A stretch of 64,000 nucleotides of DNA from Psococerastis gibbosa (lineage: Eukaryota; Arthropoda; Insecta; Psocodea; Psocidae). This document shows, one piece after another, positions 54,346-64,000 of the stretch. The translations under genes were made by a program, and so were the position numbers. The notes under the pieces are model-generated. The model was not told where the DNA came from and made no database searches. It saw only the letters and a list, made by a program, of their open reading frames with translations. The DNA lies in contig OZ020485.1 of the NCBI GenBank assembly GCA_963971405.1, positions 28,229,921 through 28,293,920 on the forward strand, given 5' to 3'. Within the stretch, counting starts at the first letter, position 1; the number at the start of each line of letters is the position of its first letter.

Positions 54346-55537
54346 TTCCTGATTCTCTAATTTCGTCAATTTAGTCGATTTAATTTTGTCAATTGAATAA
54401 ATTAATTAGCACCCGTAATTTTTTACAAATCAAGTTCAAGAACTCTGGCCGTTGGGTGTCATAATTTAATTTCCATTCAACACTTTTTCACCCGTAAGGT
54501 TTTCCCTCTGGTTGTCTCATAACCTATTGTCTTACCAAATTACGGTAGCAAATCACACTCAACAATGTTGCTGACATTTCGCGGAATTAAAATTAACTCT
54601 AATAAATTCCTTTAGGTGTCAGCAACAATCTTGACAGTTACTACCGCAATTAGTTAATTGATGGTTAGCCTAACAAGATGAGTTTATATTTTATCTTAAT
54701 GACTTCTAAAGCCCCGTTTATGTATATACGATGTCTAGTCGCTTACATTATTCTAAAATTTGTTAAAAGTTTTCATTATTTATTTCAACTTCTTTTTGTT
54801 GGAATAACTTATTTCATATCCCTTGGTGCTATTAAAATGTGGACCTACCACCATTTTATGGAATGAATAATGGGGGAGAATGATTCATGGAAGAAAAGGG
54901 AAGAAACCAAGCAAGCATCTTTTCGAAATTCGTGAAACCTCTTCACAGAATATTCCAGTCAGCACTTCACGAGAAGCCTGGAGTCTCCAGTAATGGGCCA
55001 CTTCACCAGAGTCGACTCGGCCCCGATTACTTGGCGCTATTTTATTTTTCGCATTGATTAGACCAACGCAGAGTCCTCCAACCTTCGGCTTTCATTTTAT
55101 CGAATTGTATTTCACCATGTCATTGCCGCAATCTTATAAATCCTTTGTTTAACTATTATTCCAATTATTCCCCTGTTCATCTTATTCCACCAAAACCATC
55201 CATCAGGTTGTACAATTTTAACAAATCTCAAAGTTGGCTGGAAAGACGTTTTGACTTTCTAATATTTTGTAATCATACAACTTTTCTTTTCGCTTCTCGG
55301 AGAGGCACTCATTATCAAATTTTCAACAAGGTTCCTCGTGAAGTGAATGGCAATTGAAAAATTATCAAGTAGTTCTTTCAAGTGTTTTATTTTTTATTCA
55401 ATCCTTTGTTGCTATACAGTATAATAATAAAAAAATAACTGACTTTCAATTCTTATGGGCCTTATTGCAGCATTGAAAAGGAGTTTTATAATTCAAATAC
55501 GCATGCGTTAACCCTGGCTTCTGGAGTTCTGGAGAAA

Positions 55538-55939
55538 GGCGCTGATTCCAGCGACCGGCTGGGGCTAAATACAAAAACGGTGACGTGGTAGCAGACATTC
55601 AAGACTTAGGCGGGGTTTCCACCGACCTCGCATTGCAGAATGCAAATGACATTGACGGAAATTAGAATTTTTCTTTTTATAGAAATCTATTAAAATGTTT
55701 GTACTTAACATAGGGCCTATCCCATGACGCCATTTTTTAATTTTAGTTTGTTTGTTTGTGATTTTACTGTATGATCATTGATCAATTTTAACTATGGAAT
55801 AGAGGAAAACTAAAATTTCCGTCAATGTCATTTGCATTCTGCAATGCGAGGTCGGTGGAAACCCCGCCTAAGTCTTAAATGTCTGCTACCACGTCACCGT
55901 TTTTGTATTTAGCCCTAGCCGGTCGGTGGAATCGGCGCC
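55538..55939. mobile_element. 402-bp foldback element with ~138-bp inverted arms
   Basis: The left arm (about 55538-55675) and right arm (about 55803-55939) are near-perfect inverted copies starting GGCGCYGATTCCASCGACC. They enclose a spacer of about 130 bp that is rich in T. A single strand could fold into a hairpin with over 130 pairs. No ORF fits. The flanks (GGAGAAA on the left, TAAAGGAG on the right) give no certain target duplication, so the superfamily is undecided. Confidence 0.85.
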
Positions 55940-56717
55940 TAAAGGAGTGCAGCAACATTTTCAAATTAAAAGAAGAGAGCAGAAGTACACTACAGTTTGT
56001 ATAGAAACAGAAATGGGTGAAAATAAGAAAAACCTTAAAGATTTGCTCTGCCCCAGGTCGAGGAAGAAGATCATTTTCGCTCTAGATACAATTTGATTCT
56101 GACCCCACAGAATGCGGACAAACTACCCCCAGATTGAGAAGAAGCAACCCCTGGGTCACGCTCGGACCCTTCTGAGGGGAGCACAACACCCCCACTTTGC
56201 GACTATTAGTAGGGAAGACGAATGGACCTCTATCTACTTTTTCCCGTTCAGCGCTCAAAGCAATTTCACCCCGCAAACATTTCTACACACAGCAAGTTTG
56301 ATTTTTATTAGAAAATAGAGGTTCTACCTGCTGTAATGATTGTGAGCTGTAATTAAGCTATGTAGCCAACATATGAGGAACTTAACGGTACACTTGCTAC
56401 GGTACAATAAGACAATAAGAGAACAGTTTTACAACGGGAACTGAAGTTAACGTTACTTGAATATCTGAGTAAGAAGTAGGGCAGCCGGCAAAAATGATAA
56501 AAACTGATTAAGGAGGCTTAGGTGTACCTGCTGACAAAGTTTAATGCTGGTAGGTACGGGATGAAAAACGGGAGGGTATCTCCACCAATGATGGTTAGGA
56601 CAGTAAGACCTAGAGGATGGAGGACTAGAACTATATATGGTCGGCTGACAACATGAATCCTGACGCTGGCTGCCCCTGAACGCCAATAAAAATATAATAA
56701 TAAATAATAATCACATC

Positions 56718-57370
56718 ACTTCACTTTTTTTGTTGTCCAGTAACCCCCCCGGCCGGACAAGTGGCAATATAGGTATTGAAAAAAATTAATAAATAGTGAA
56801 ATTATCACGCTCAAGTTTCTGCTAATCGAGCGATCTTTAAGCAGTGTAAAATACAATTTAAATTAATAATTAATGCAATAAACTTAAAATTAAAAAATAA
56901 TAAATTATTTTCTTCTTTTTATTGTTCATTGGCCGGTACTCGCCTGCACCTAAGGAATATATTTATAAATAAGTATCAATTATACCGTTGTATTACAAAA
57001 ATAATCCCTTCACTCACTTTTTCCTTGTCCAGTAACCCCAGACAAGGTGCAATATATTGAAGAAAAAAAAAATAGTCATACATATAAATTATCACGCTCA
57101 AGCTTCGGCTTACCAAGCGATCTTAGATCAGTGTCATAATTTTTTTTTCCCCAGCCGGTACCCCCAGCACTGGGAGCATTTAATAGAAAGAATACAATAC
57201 AACATTAAAGAAAATAATAGTTTTTACCGGAATAATAATAATAATTTTTTTTTTTTTTTTTTTTTTTTTTTCCTAACTGGTTACTCCACCAGCTAGGGGA
57301 TTATATTAATTCAAAATAAAAATAGACTAATTACAATTCACGACCACCCCAAAGCTTCCGCTTGTCGGGG
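56718..57370 (-). repeat. Two-and-a-half tandem ~290-bp repeats downstream of a LINE ORF
   Basis: Unit 1 (56718-57005) and unit 2 (about 57008-57270) share CCAGTAACCCC, GCAATATAGG/GCAATATATT, AAATTATCACGCTCAAG and a GGCCGGTAC/AGCCGGTAC segment. A third, degenerate unit (57271-57370) keeps AACTGGTTACTCCACCAGC and AAAGCTTCCGCTTG. They lie directly 3' of the LINE ORF on the minus strand and are probably its 3' UTR. Confidence 0.65.
57243..57271. repeat. Poly-T run
   Basis: About 29 T residues preceded by an AATAATAAT tract. On the minus strand this is an internal A run of the LINE 3' region. Confidence 0.95.
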
Positions 57371-57433
57371 GTGGCGTCTTCTTCACTAAATGTTGCAACT
57401 TTTTAAGGGTATTGTGGGTTCAATAGGTCTTGC

Positions 57434-57832
57434 CTATTGAGTCTCTAGCAACCATTTTTTTATTACTTGTTTTGCTTTCCCAATTTTTTCTTCATTTTTT
57501 ATAGCTTGGGGAATTTCGTTGAACAATTTTTTTATTAGCACATTATTTTCCCTGTCCCCATATTTATTGTATGTAATTGGTATCTGTAACCTTTGTTGTT
57601 GCCTCGTACATCTAGATTTGTCCGCTGCTTTATATTTATCGTCGAAATAATTTTGTTTTATAATTTTAAATTTTAAGATTTTATTGCACGTTAATAATTC
57701 AGCATGTTGATATTTCGACAATGTATCATTGTATTTTTTGTTAAATTTTTCCGAATACATATTAGTTATAATTCTATCTTGTATTTTTTGTATTTTTTGT
57801 ATGTAAGTGTTATTATCACGTCCCCATGATGA
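57434..57832 (-). pseudogene. CR1/Jockey-like LINE fragment: end of ORF2
   Basis: A continuous minus-strand frame of 132 codons starts at SSWGRDNNTYIQKIQKIQDR (the conserved WG..Y...I..QK..RII pattern), passes TRQQQRLQIPITYNKYGDR and ends KQVIKKWLLETQ. This is the usual carboxyl end of CR1/Jockey-class polyproteins. It is cut at its 5' side by an AT/AAT microsatellite at 57833. Its 3' UTR appears to hold the tandem repeats at 56718-57370. It has no stop or frameshift, so it is relatively young. Confidence 0.75.
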
Positions 57833-57843
57833 TATATATAATA

Positions 57844-57909
<66 letters not shown>
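57833..57909. repeat. AT and AAT microsatellite
   Basis: An (AT)n tract followed by about 17 AAT units. It cuts the 5' end of the LINE fragment on its left. Confidence 0.95.
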
Positions 57910-57910
<1 letters not shown>

Positions 57911-59929
57911 GCTCTGCCTTAAGAAAACCTGTGTGAAGAATACTACTAATCATAAAATTTAGTAGACACGCTACAGATTAATTAAATGCGTATTAAAAGT
58001 GTTAAACGGATTGCTCTATGAAGGAAGCACAATACTAACGACTAAAGACGACACAGTTGAAACATTCCCCTTTCCCTCCATAATTAATTAATTTTAATCT
58101 TATCTACACTACGCGCACATTTTGGAATGGTTGTCACAAAAAACTTCCAGTGCGCTTCTCACCAACCGACTGAATGGAAGGGATTTATGCTTTAAAACTC
58201 TAAGAGGAAAGGTTCATTAAAAAGTATCTGATTTTGGAATGGATCCCAGGGAGAAATGGTAATTAAAAAAACTAAGTCTGTCATCTTATGGGATTACAAT
58301 TCGTCCTCCCGCCAGAAGGGCTGAATCATTTAAAACGAAAATATTAATAAATTAAAATTAACAGGAAGCTTTACTGAGTTAGTGGGCCTTATTTTTGTTA
58401 TTTACGAATTTGTATTACCTTTAAAAGACTCATTATTTTTTACTTTTAAGTATATAAGCATTAGTCCCACAAAGTTTTCTGTCGTTGTGCATACTTCAAA
58501 CTGTTTTTCTGACATTTTTACATACATTTACATTTCATGGAACTTCGTATAAAGGTAAATAAATAAATAAATATTGACTTTTTGTTGTGAAATTTAACTA
58601 CTAATGAAATTATTTTTATCCCGAATATGACAAATAAACCCTTCTGCATTATAAATAAGCCTCGCCAAGTGTCCTCGTATTGTGGCCGGGCGGGCAGTAG
58701 CTCCTTAATTTGACTCGCCTCACCCGAACTACACTCAAAAGAACCCCCTCCTCCCTGGTAGTAATAACTATTGGGACCCGTAGCCTAAGAATATCGTCGG
58801 ACCCATAAATGTGAGCAGGAGCGCAAAGAATATTTTAAAGTCCAAACAGCCGGTCACGTTTACCGTCAGCACTTTGCGGGGGCAAAGTAAAACATGGGGT
58901 GAAAAATCTGAGGACTGAGCTACATCATTACCCCCCCCCCCCCCACCATGTTCCGCATACTGAACACACATCCTCTCATAAACGGACAACTTGTGAAGTC
59001 CTGGCAATAGCAGAGGACCTAATTAAAGGGGGAGGGGAATGGGCACTAAGGATTCGGCTGTAATTTCTGTCGCCACAAGCTATTTCCATTTAAATTTACC
59101 TAAGGACAGTTAAATTGCATTATACTGCTTTGATTATATCGTAAATTAACTGAAAAGCTGATGTAAGTTAACGCATTTCAGAAGCATTGCTGCCGTAAGC
59201 TCCTGGGGCTATACACAGAAGCTTCGGAAGCGTTTAAAATTGATAATGGAAAACATGTCTAAATTGGGTGCTCCACTGATCCACTTGAGTGTAGTTTATA
59301 ATAATATGTTGAGTAAAGAATAAAATAAATTTGTCAAGTAATACTAAAAATACATATAAATGTGACCAGTTTCGGCACACGGTCAGAATAATAATTTGCA
59401 TTCTAAAAAAAATTTATTTATATTTTTAACACCGGCAATAAGTTAACTTGGTGTTTCGTGCTACGCCTGCAGGTACTTGACATCATTAGATAATGTACCT
59501 ATAGAATACTAAACGCCACTCTTTTCCATGATTTTCCATTCATTTTGACGGAATGAAAATTTACGGTGAACAAAATGCAAAAAACATCGCACAGCTTCCA
59601 CATGAAATTCAATAAGCTACATATCACTTTAATGGGTATGAAATTTCCCATAAAAGACTAATAGGATAATAAAACCAAGTTCGGTTTTCATCCTTGGAAT
59701 TCTTAACTATAAATTGATTCTGTGGCAAAAACTCTTTTTCAATGGTTGCATTCAACTAAAACATGTTGCCTTCAGCATTGTTTTATTTCATGCAAAATAG
59801 CCATGCGACTCATCAGAATCGGCCAAACGTAGATTGTTCGTATTAATTTAAAAAACAATATAACTTCCTATGAAAGTGTCAATACTAAAAATATATACTA
59901 TACTTAGACTATACTAAGACTTGCAACAG
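57910..59929. other. Gene-free stretch
   Basis: AT-rich, with a C run at 58931-58944. The 79-codon minus frame at 58768-59007 spans that run, which gives a glycine stretch, and is not a credible gene. Confidence 0.5.
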
Positions 59930-60445
59930 CACAACGCGAGTGAGAAGCGCAGCAGGAACCAGTGAACCGTTCACCGTTAAATGCGGCGTACACCAAGGAT
60001 CGGCACTCAGTTCTTTTCTTTTCATTATTATAATGGATACTGTCACAGGTACAATTCAGAGGGTGGCCTAGAAAACCTCTTCTTCACAGGCGACATCGCG
60101 CTGGTACGGAGTAGCAGGCGGGAGGTGCAAGGGAAGCTAACCCTCTGGGTAACAGCGCTAGAAGAGCAGGGGCTTAAAGTCAACAGGGGGAAGACGTAAT
60201 ACATGGAATGCGGAACCCTGGTAGATGGAACATGTGTCTATTGTTGCGGACAGTATTGTCAAAGTGGACAATTTGAAATACCTAGGGAGCGGGAAGGGGA
60301 AGGTGGATGCCTAAAAGCCCGAATGAAATCAGGAGGGGTCAAATTCAGATAAATTGCCGGTGTTTATGTAGGCAGAAAAATGCCGAAAACTACAACAGGC
60401 CGGATATATAAACAACTGGTGAGATTCCAAATATGAAAAGTAATA
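59930..60445 (+). pseudogene. RTE-like LINE fragment: reverse-transcriptase palm region, decayed
   Basis: One frame reads TVKCGVHQGSALSSFLFIII and MDTVTGTIQ (RT motif B region), then stops at TAG. A second frame carries on with LENLFFTGDIALVRSSRREV, WVTALEEQGLKVNRGKT and, past another stop, YMECGTLVDGTC. The catalytic FADD/YADD box is changed to FTGD, and at least one frameshift and several stops are present. Remnants of the KYLG motif follow (DNLKYLGSG). It is clearly dead. It is the only RT-domain segment in the window. Confidence 0.85.
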
Positions 60446-60549
60446 CTAAGAAAAACTCGTCTACTACCAACGGAATGAAAAATGCTGCTTTAAAGCCAAA
60501 ACATTAAAACATCATATTATGTTTGTATTGTAGTTTGGCATCTTATTGA

Positions 60550-62974
60550 ATTAATTTAAAACTACTACAATAATACGGACAAAATTAGCCGCATTCGAGT
60601 CCTGGCTTCCCCCCCAAGCAGAATTTCAGGGAGGAGGGAAAGAAGACGAAACAAATTTATGTCGGAAACCTCACACTGAGCTTCATGAGCCCCAACTTGC
60701 AAAACCCCTTCCGCATTCGGTACGCCGGCGAGAGAGACGCGTTCTTTGACGGGAGGATGTTTAAAATAAATTAGGTAATTACCGGGGCAGCCAGTGCAAC
60801 AAAGCTCTAGGATGTAAATAATTGCTGTAAGAAGGGGAGCAGGATGGGGGAGGGGGGGGGGCAACCCTGTGTCGCCATCTCGAAGATTGCTTCCTCCGGG
60901 AAATACAGCCAACGGCTTGACGTCCCTAGTCTTTCAACCTTCACATGAAGCTCAAGCCAGTCAAAAGTTGCGAAGAACGACTTCGAACGTCACACGTGTC
61001 CATTTAGTACCAAAAATTGTAGGAGTAAGACCACATTAAAATAATTTTTCAGCTCCCTGTAGTTGTTCATAAATTTATTATTTGATCGCAGGCAGACCAT
61101 TAAATAGGTGTATAAATGTAAATTTTATCTGTAAACTACAAATATATCATTATACAATATAATATATTATATATATATATTATACATTATATATTAACAA
61201 CAAAGAGAAAGAAAAACACAACAATATTGTGTCTGTGCTAGGTACGAAATACACAAAATATGTAACTTTGATATTATGAAATAATCATGGGGAATAATCT
61301 GTTTCTAACCCTATTTTTCAGTTTAAACGTTTTGGGGTACGGTGATAATAAAAATCTATGTTTTTAAATAGGCAGGGAAACATTATCAGTATACACGAAA
61401 CATTAATAATAAATTCATTCTAAGATCAGGGTACCTGTCAATATATGTATTTATTAAGGTAACCTGTTATATTGTACCATAGAGTGGTACCAAATTTCGG
61501 TGTAAATTCCATCAAAAAAAAAAAAAAAAAAAAAATGAAAAATGCACAAAGTACAGCAGTATAATGAAAACTTTTTGCGCTCTTCCGTTCACTGATTCTC
61601 GAAATGGAAACTCATTATTTGCGGTTCCAATTAAGGACAGTAAAGGCAGGAGGGTTGGGAGGGGTATGGAAATATTTCCAGTCGGATAACTGGAATTCAG
61701 CCAGTACTGGAACTAAGTCACTCAATTCCTCTGTACCGAAACACAGCTTTGCGCTTTGATTTATATTGTTTCAAAGAACATTTTTAAATTTTGCTGCTGC
61801 CTTTCTCACCCCATAATAAATCAGCCTTCACTGAATGGGACCCTTTCTTTCCTCAACACTGCTATATCGTTCCATTGTTTGTTAATTTTGTAGTCATGTT
61901 GGGCGAGGTCTCGCGAGGAACATTCTTTAATGTGAATTACTGGATTTTATGTACTTTTGCTATCAGAAGCAGGCAAAATAGGTACCTAGTTATTTTGTCC
62001 ACCTACCTGCACACTAAAGTTGATAAGAATCGAGTTAAATTTAGAAACCAAATGTACCACCTATTTTGGGGGACTATTGTCCCATAAAAAGTTTTCACAG
62101 CATGGGTTCTTAGGAGACATATAAATATACTTAATAGCAAAAGTTAGCTTGTACCTAATTTTTTGAGATCAAAACCTAACGGAACTGGACTAATACCTGA
62201 CATGCGTAAATGCAACGCATCAATTAAAACATTACAGACTCGAATAAAACATAGAGACAAACACTGTCTCCCTACCTCTGCTTCAATATTATTAATTACT
62301 TTTCGTGTGCTGGAGTGTTTAAGGATTTTGGAGAATGGGGAGGCCTGGAGGGGGCTATCATTCATATCTCGAATAAAATAGGGACACGTTAAAGAGATTT
62401 TCTCCAGGAAGATCGAATTCAAAGCATCTGGAAAGTTAAACAGTCACTCCCGGGTTCCTCTTTTATGTTTTAATCAAACTAAATGCGTTGATGAGATCAG
62501 ATTTTTGGCCGTGGGCGCTGCGAGAGTTCCCTCAGCATTTCGGAGTCTAAGCAATTTCTCGTTTAACCCCGGTCTTGTCTCCTTTAGACGGCGCCTTTTC
62601 TTTATCGCATCACTCGCTTCAATACCTGCAGAGAATACCTTTATGCGTTCCCCTATACGATCAAGTATGCCGAGAAATACCGCGGCATATAAAGCGTTGG
62701 AATTTTATTTGCGTTCAGTTTGACATTTTGCTTCAGACCTGAACGTTTTTGCAAAAAGGAATAGGGGATGATAGCTTCAAATAAAAGCTAACAGAAGCGA
62801 ACTACGATTTCTTGAAACTTTTGAATGAGAAACATTTTAGGTAGGCACAGCATTGGAATAATTTGATTTGATAATTGAACTTCTCTTCGTATTTTCATGT
62901 GAACCTATCGTGTAAATAATTTTAACCCAATTCCTCCTTAGAGTCAACTTGAACTAAAAGTTAGTAGCACTTAC
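60550..62974 (-). other. Intron immediately downstream of the CELF-like RRM1 exon
   Basis: The intron starts with GTAAGT at 62974-62969 on the minus strand and must extend left at least to the next exon, which would begin with the RNP1 sequence GCCFVTF. I did not find that sequence in this stretch. It contains an AT dinucleotide-rich tract at about 61139-61195 and a poly-A run at 61513-61535. An open frame at 62505-62723 (+, 72 codons) has no product I recognise. Confidence 0.55.
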
Positions 62975-63180
62975 CTTTACTTTGGCCGGTAACCTTATCA
63001 CGTAAAACATTAATTTGGTGGACCCTGCCGAACTCCTCAAACATATTACGAAGCTCATCTTCGTCCATAGTTCTTGGTATTTGGCCAACAAACATTTTGA
63101 TAAAATCGGCGTCGGGTTGCTCCACTATACACATCCCGTTCCCGTTTGCCAAACCATTTGACTTCAGGTTCATGTTGGCC
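62975..63180 (-). CDS. Internal exon of a CELF/Bruno-like RNA-binding protein (first half of RRM1)
   Basis: This minus-strand exon encodes about 68 residues of a CELF (CUGBP/ETR-3-like, Bruno) family protein; these proteins bind GU-rich RNA and control alternative splicing, translation and mRNA decay. A short N-terminal stretch (MNLKSNGLANGNG) is followed by the start of RRM1. The RNP2 strand reads IKMFVGQIP, then come helix 1 (DEDELRNMFEEFG) and strand 2 (INVLRDKVTGQSKG). RNP1, normally GCCFVTF in this family, is absent because the exon ends just before it. The 3' end is a consensus donor, AAAG then GTAAGT (intron from 62974 down). The 5' end follows a pyrimidine-rich acceptor ending CCAG (63181-63184). 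The exon is 206 bp, starts at the third base of a codon and ends after the first base of one. The ATG at its start (context CCAACATGA) could also serve as an alternative initiation codon. Family membership is firm; the paralogue is not decided. Confidence 0.93.
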
Positions 63181-64000
63181 CTGGAAAGAAATAGAATGCT
63201 GTTAGGCAAGGAATTACAGACAATGTGCAAATATAATAGCGCATTATATGAGACTTGACGTTAAGTGTGCAAAGTAAGAATTTTCATTTTTTGAGTTGTT
63301 TATGTGTGGAAAATACGACAGTTCTCATAGATGAACAATTTCACTATCCAGGACAAACCTTTCAATAAAGAAATAATGTAAAACACACAAAATACAATCC
63401 GCATACAAGTAGTTATCTAGTTAAAACTTAAAAGAATCATTTCGGTTATTGCTGATAGAAACATTTGACGACTCCTAAAAGTTTTAAAACTCTCCATGAG
63501 GCAGTGCTATTGTATTTCCAAAGTCCTGGTTTGGTCAGTTATATCTCAGCATTCTCAGCTCTATTTTATAAAAAAATAGTTTCTTCTCCAGACCCAATCA
63601 TCAGAACGTCAGAACGATAAAAAAAAAATAAGCTCAGCCGTCTAGGTACATGACATCGTCAATTTTCCTTAGAGCTTTCAACATAAACCTCTCCAACAGT
63701 TTACAACCCATTGAACATCCTTTCTGCTAGACCCAATAATTGGTGAAGACAAAGATAGCGGCTGAGAAGGTGTGGAAGGGGGAAGAGCATGTTGAAAATC
63801 AAGCGCTTTTCGGAAATCGATAATTATGTCATTCCGTTCTACAAGACACCTCAAGTACGTCATTATATTTCTAATTGAATCTCTCTCCATATACCAAAAG
63901 GTAGGAGAAAGTACCCTTTTTACGATTCCGAATATCTTGACATAACGAGGTCTGATGTTAGCGACAAAAGAAATCTTGGCTCCGGCAAAGATGCGACTGA
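63181..64000 (-). other. Upstream intron or 5' flank of the CELF-like gene
   Basis: This stretch lies upstream of the CELF-like exon in the direction of transcription. It begins with the acceptor tract (CTATTTCTTTCCAG on the minus strand). I see no second CELF exon, recognisable repeat or ORF with a recognisable product in the rest. It is probably an intron, because the exon starts at a splice acceptor and mid-codon. Confidence 0.6.

Noticed and set aside
58768..59007. Glycine-run protein on the minus strand
   Set aside because: The glycine run comes from a poly-C tract typical of TIR repeats here, and the rest has no motif.
1..64000. CRISPR array, bacterial operon or phage system
   Set aside because: No regularly spaced repeats or prokaryotic genes were seen. 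The splice sites, SINEs and LINEs show animal nuclear DNA.

Overview
This window is nuclear DNA from an animal with a repeat-rich, AT-rich genome. It has no operons or Shine-Dalgarno sites. It does have a spliced exon with consensus acceptor and donor sites, LINE tails of kinds common in invertebrates (RTE-like, CR1/Jockey-like), two tRNA-derived SINE families, and many short terminal-inverted-repeat (TIR) elements. The repeat mix suggests an invertebrate, perhaps an arthropod such as a crustacean, but nothing seen fixes the phylum.

The only cellular gene piece recognised with confidence is one exon on the minus strand at 62975-63180. It encodes the first half of RRM1 of a CELF/Bruno-like RNA-binding protein. 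The gene runs right to left, so positions below 62974 are downstream of this exon. CELF genes typically have very long introns, so most or all of the window may be CELF intron. A second, tentative candidate is a 50-codon first exon on the plus strand at 13315-13465, behind a TATA box and followed by a splice donor.

The clearest complete element is a 2,906-bp pogo/Tigger-type DNA transposon at 9382-12287. It has TA target duplications, matching TIRs and an uninterrupted 683-aa transposase on the minus strand with HTH, CENP-B-like, DDD catalytic and C-terminal Tudor-like regions. Nine copies of a 13-bp motif lie near its ends. It looks young and possibly still active.

The rest is a patchwork of small repeats. 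There are seven hAT-like MITEs with exact or near-exact 8-bp target duplications (8983, 12752, 14198, 23090, 27114, 30543, 49730) and one more with TIRs only (7017). Two MITEs are flanked by TA (41375, 44441), and one 387-bp element is flanked by TTAA (34135). A 402-bp near-perfect palindrome lies at 55538, and another foldback element (33775-34090) has been split by a truncated SINE. SINE family 1 has six copies and SINE family 2 has three. Decayed LINE 3' ends lie at about 16975, 22240, 24836, 27888, 32289, 39076, 57434 and 59930. Four further dispersed families of unknown class are described individually. Most TIR elements of the hAT type carry internal poly-G or poly-C runs. No rRNA gene, functional tRNA gene or CRISPR array was seen.
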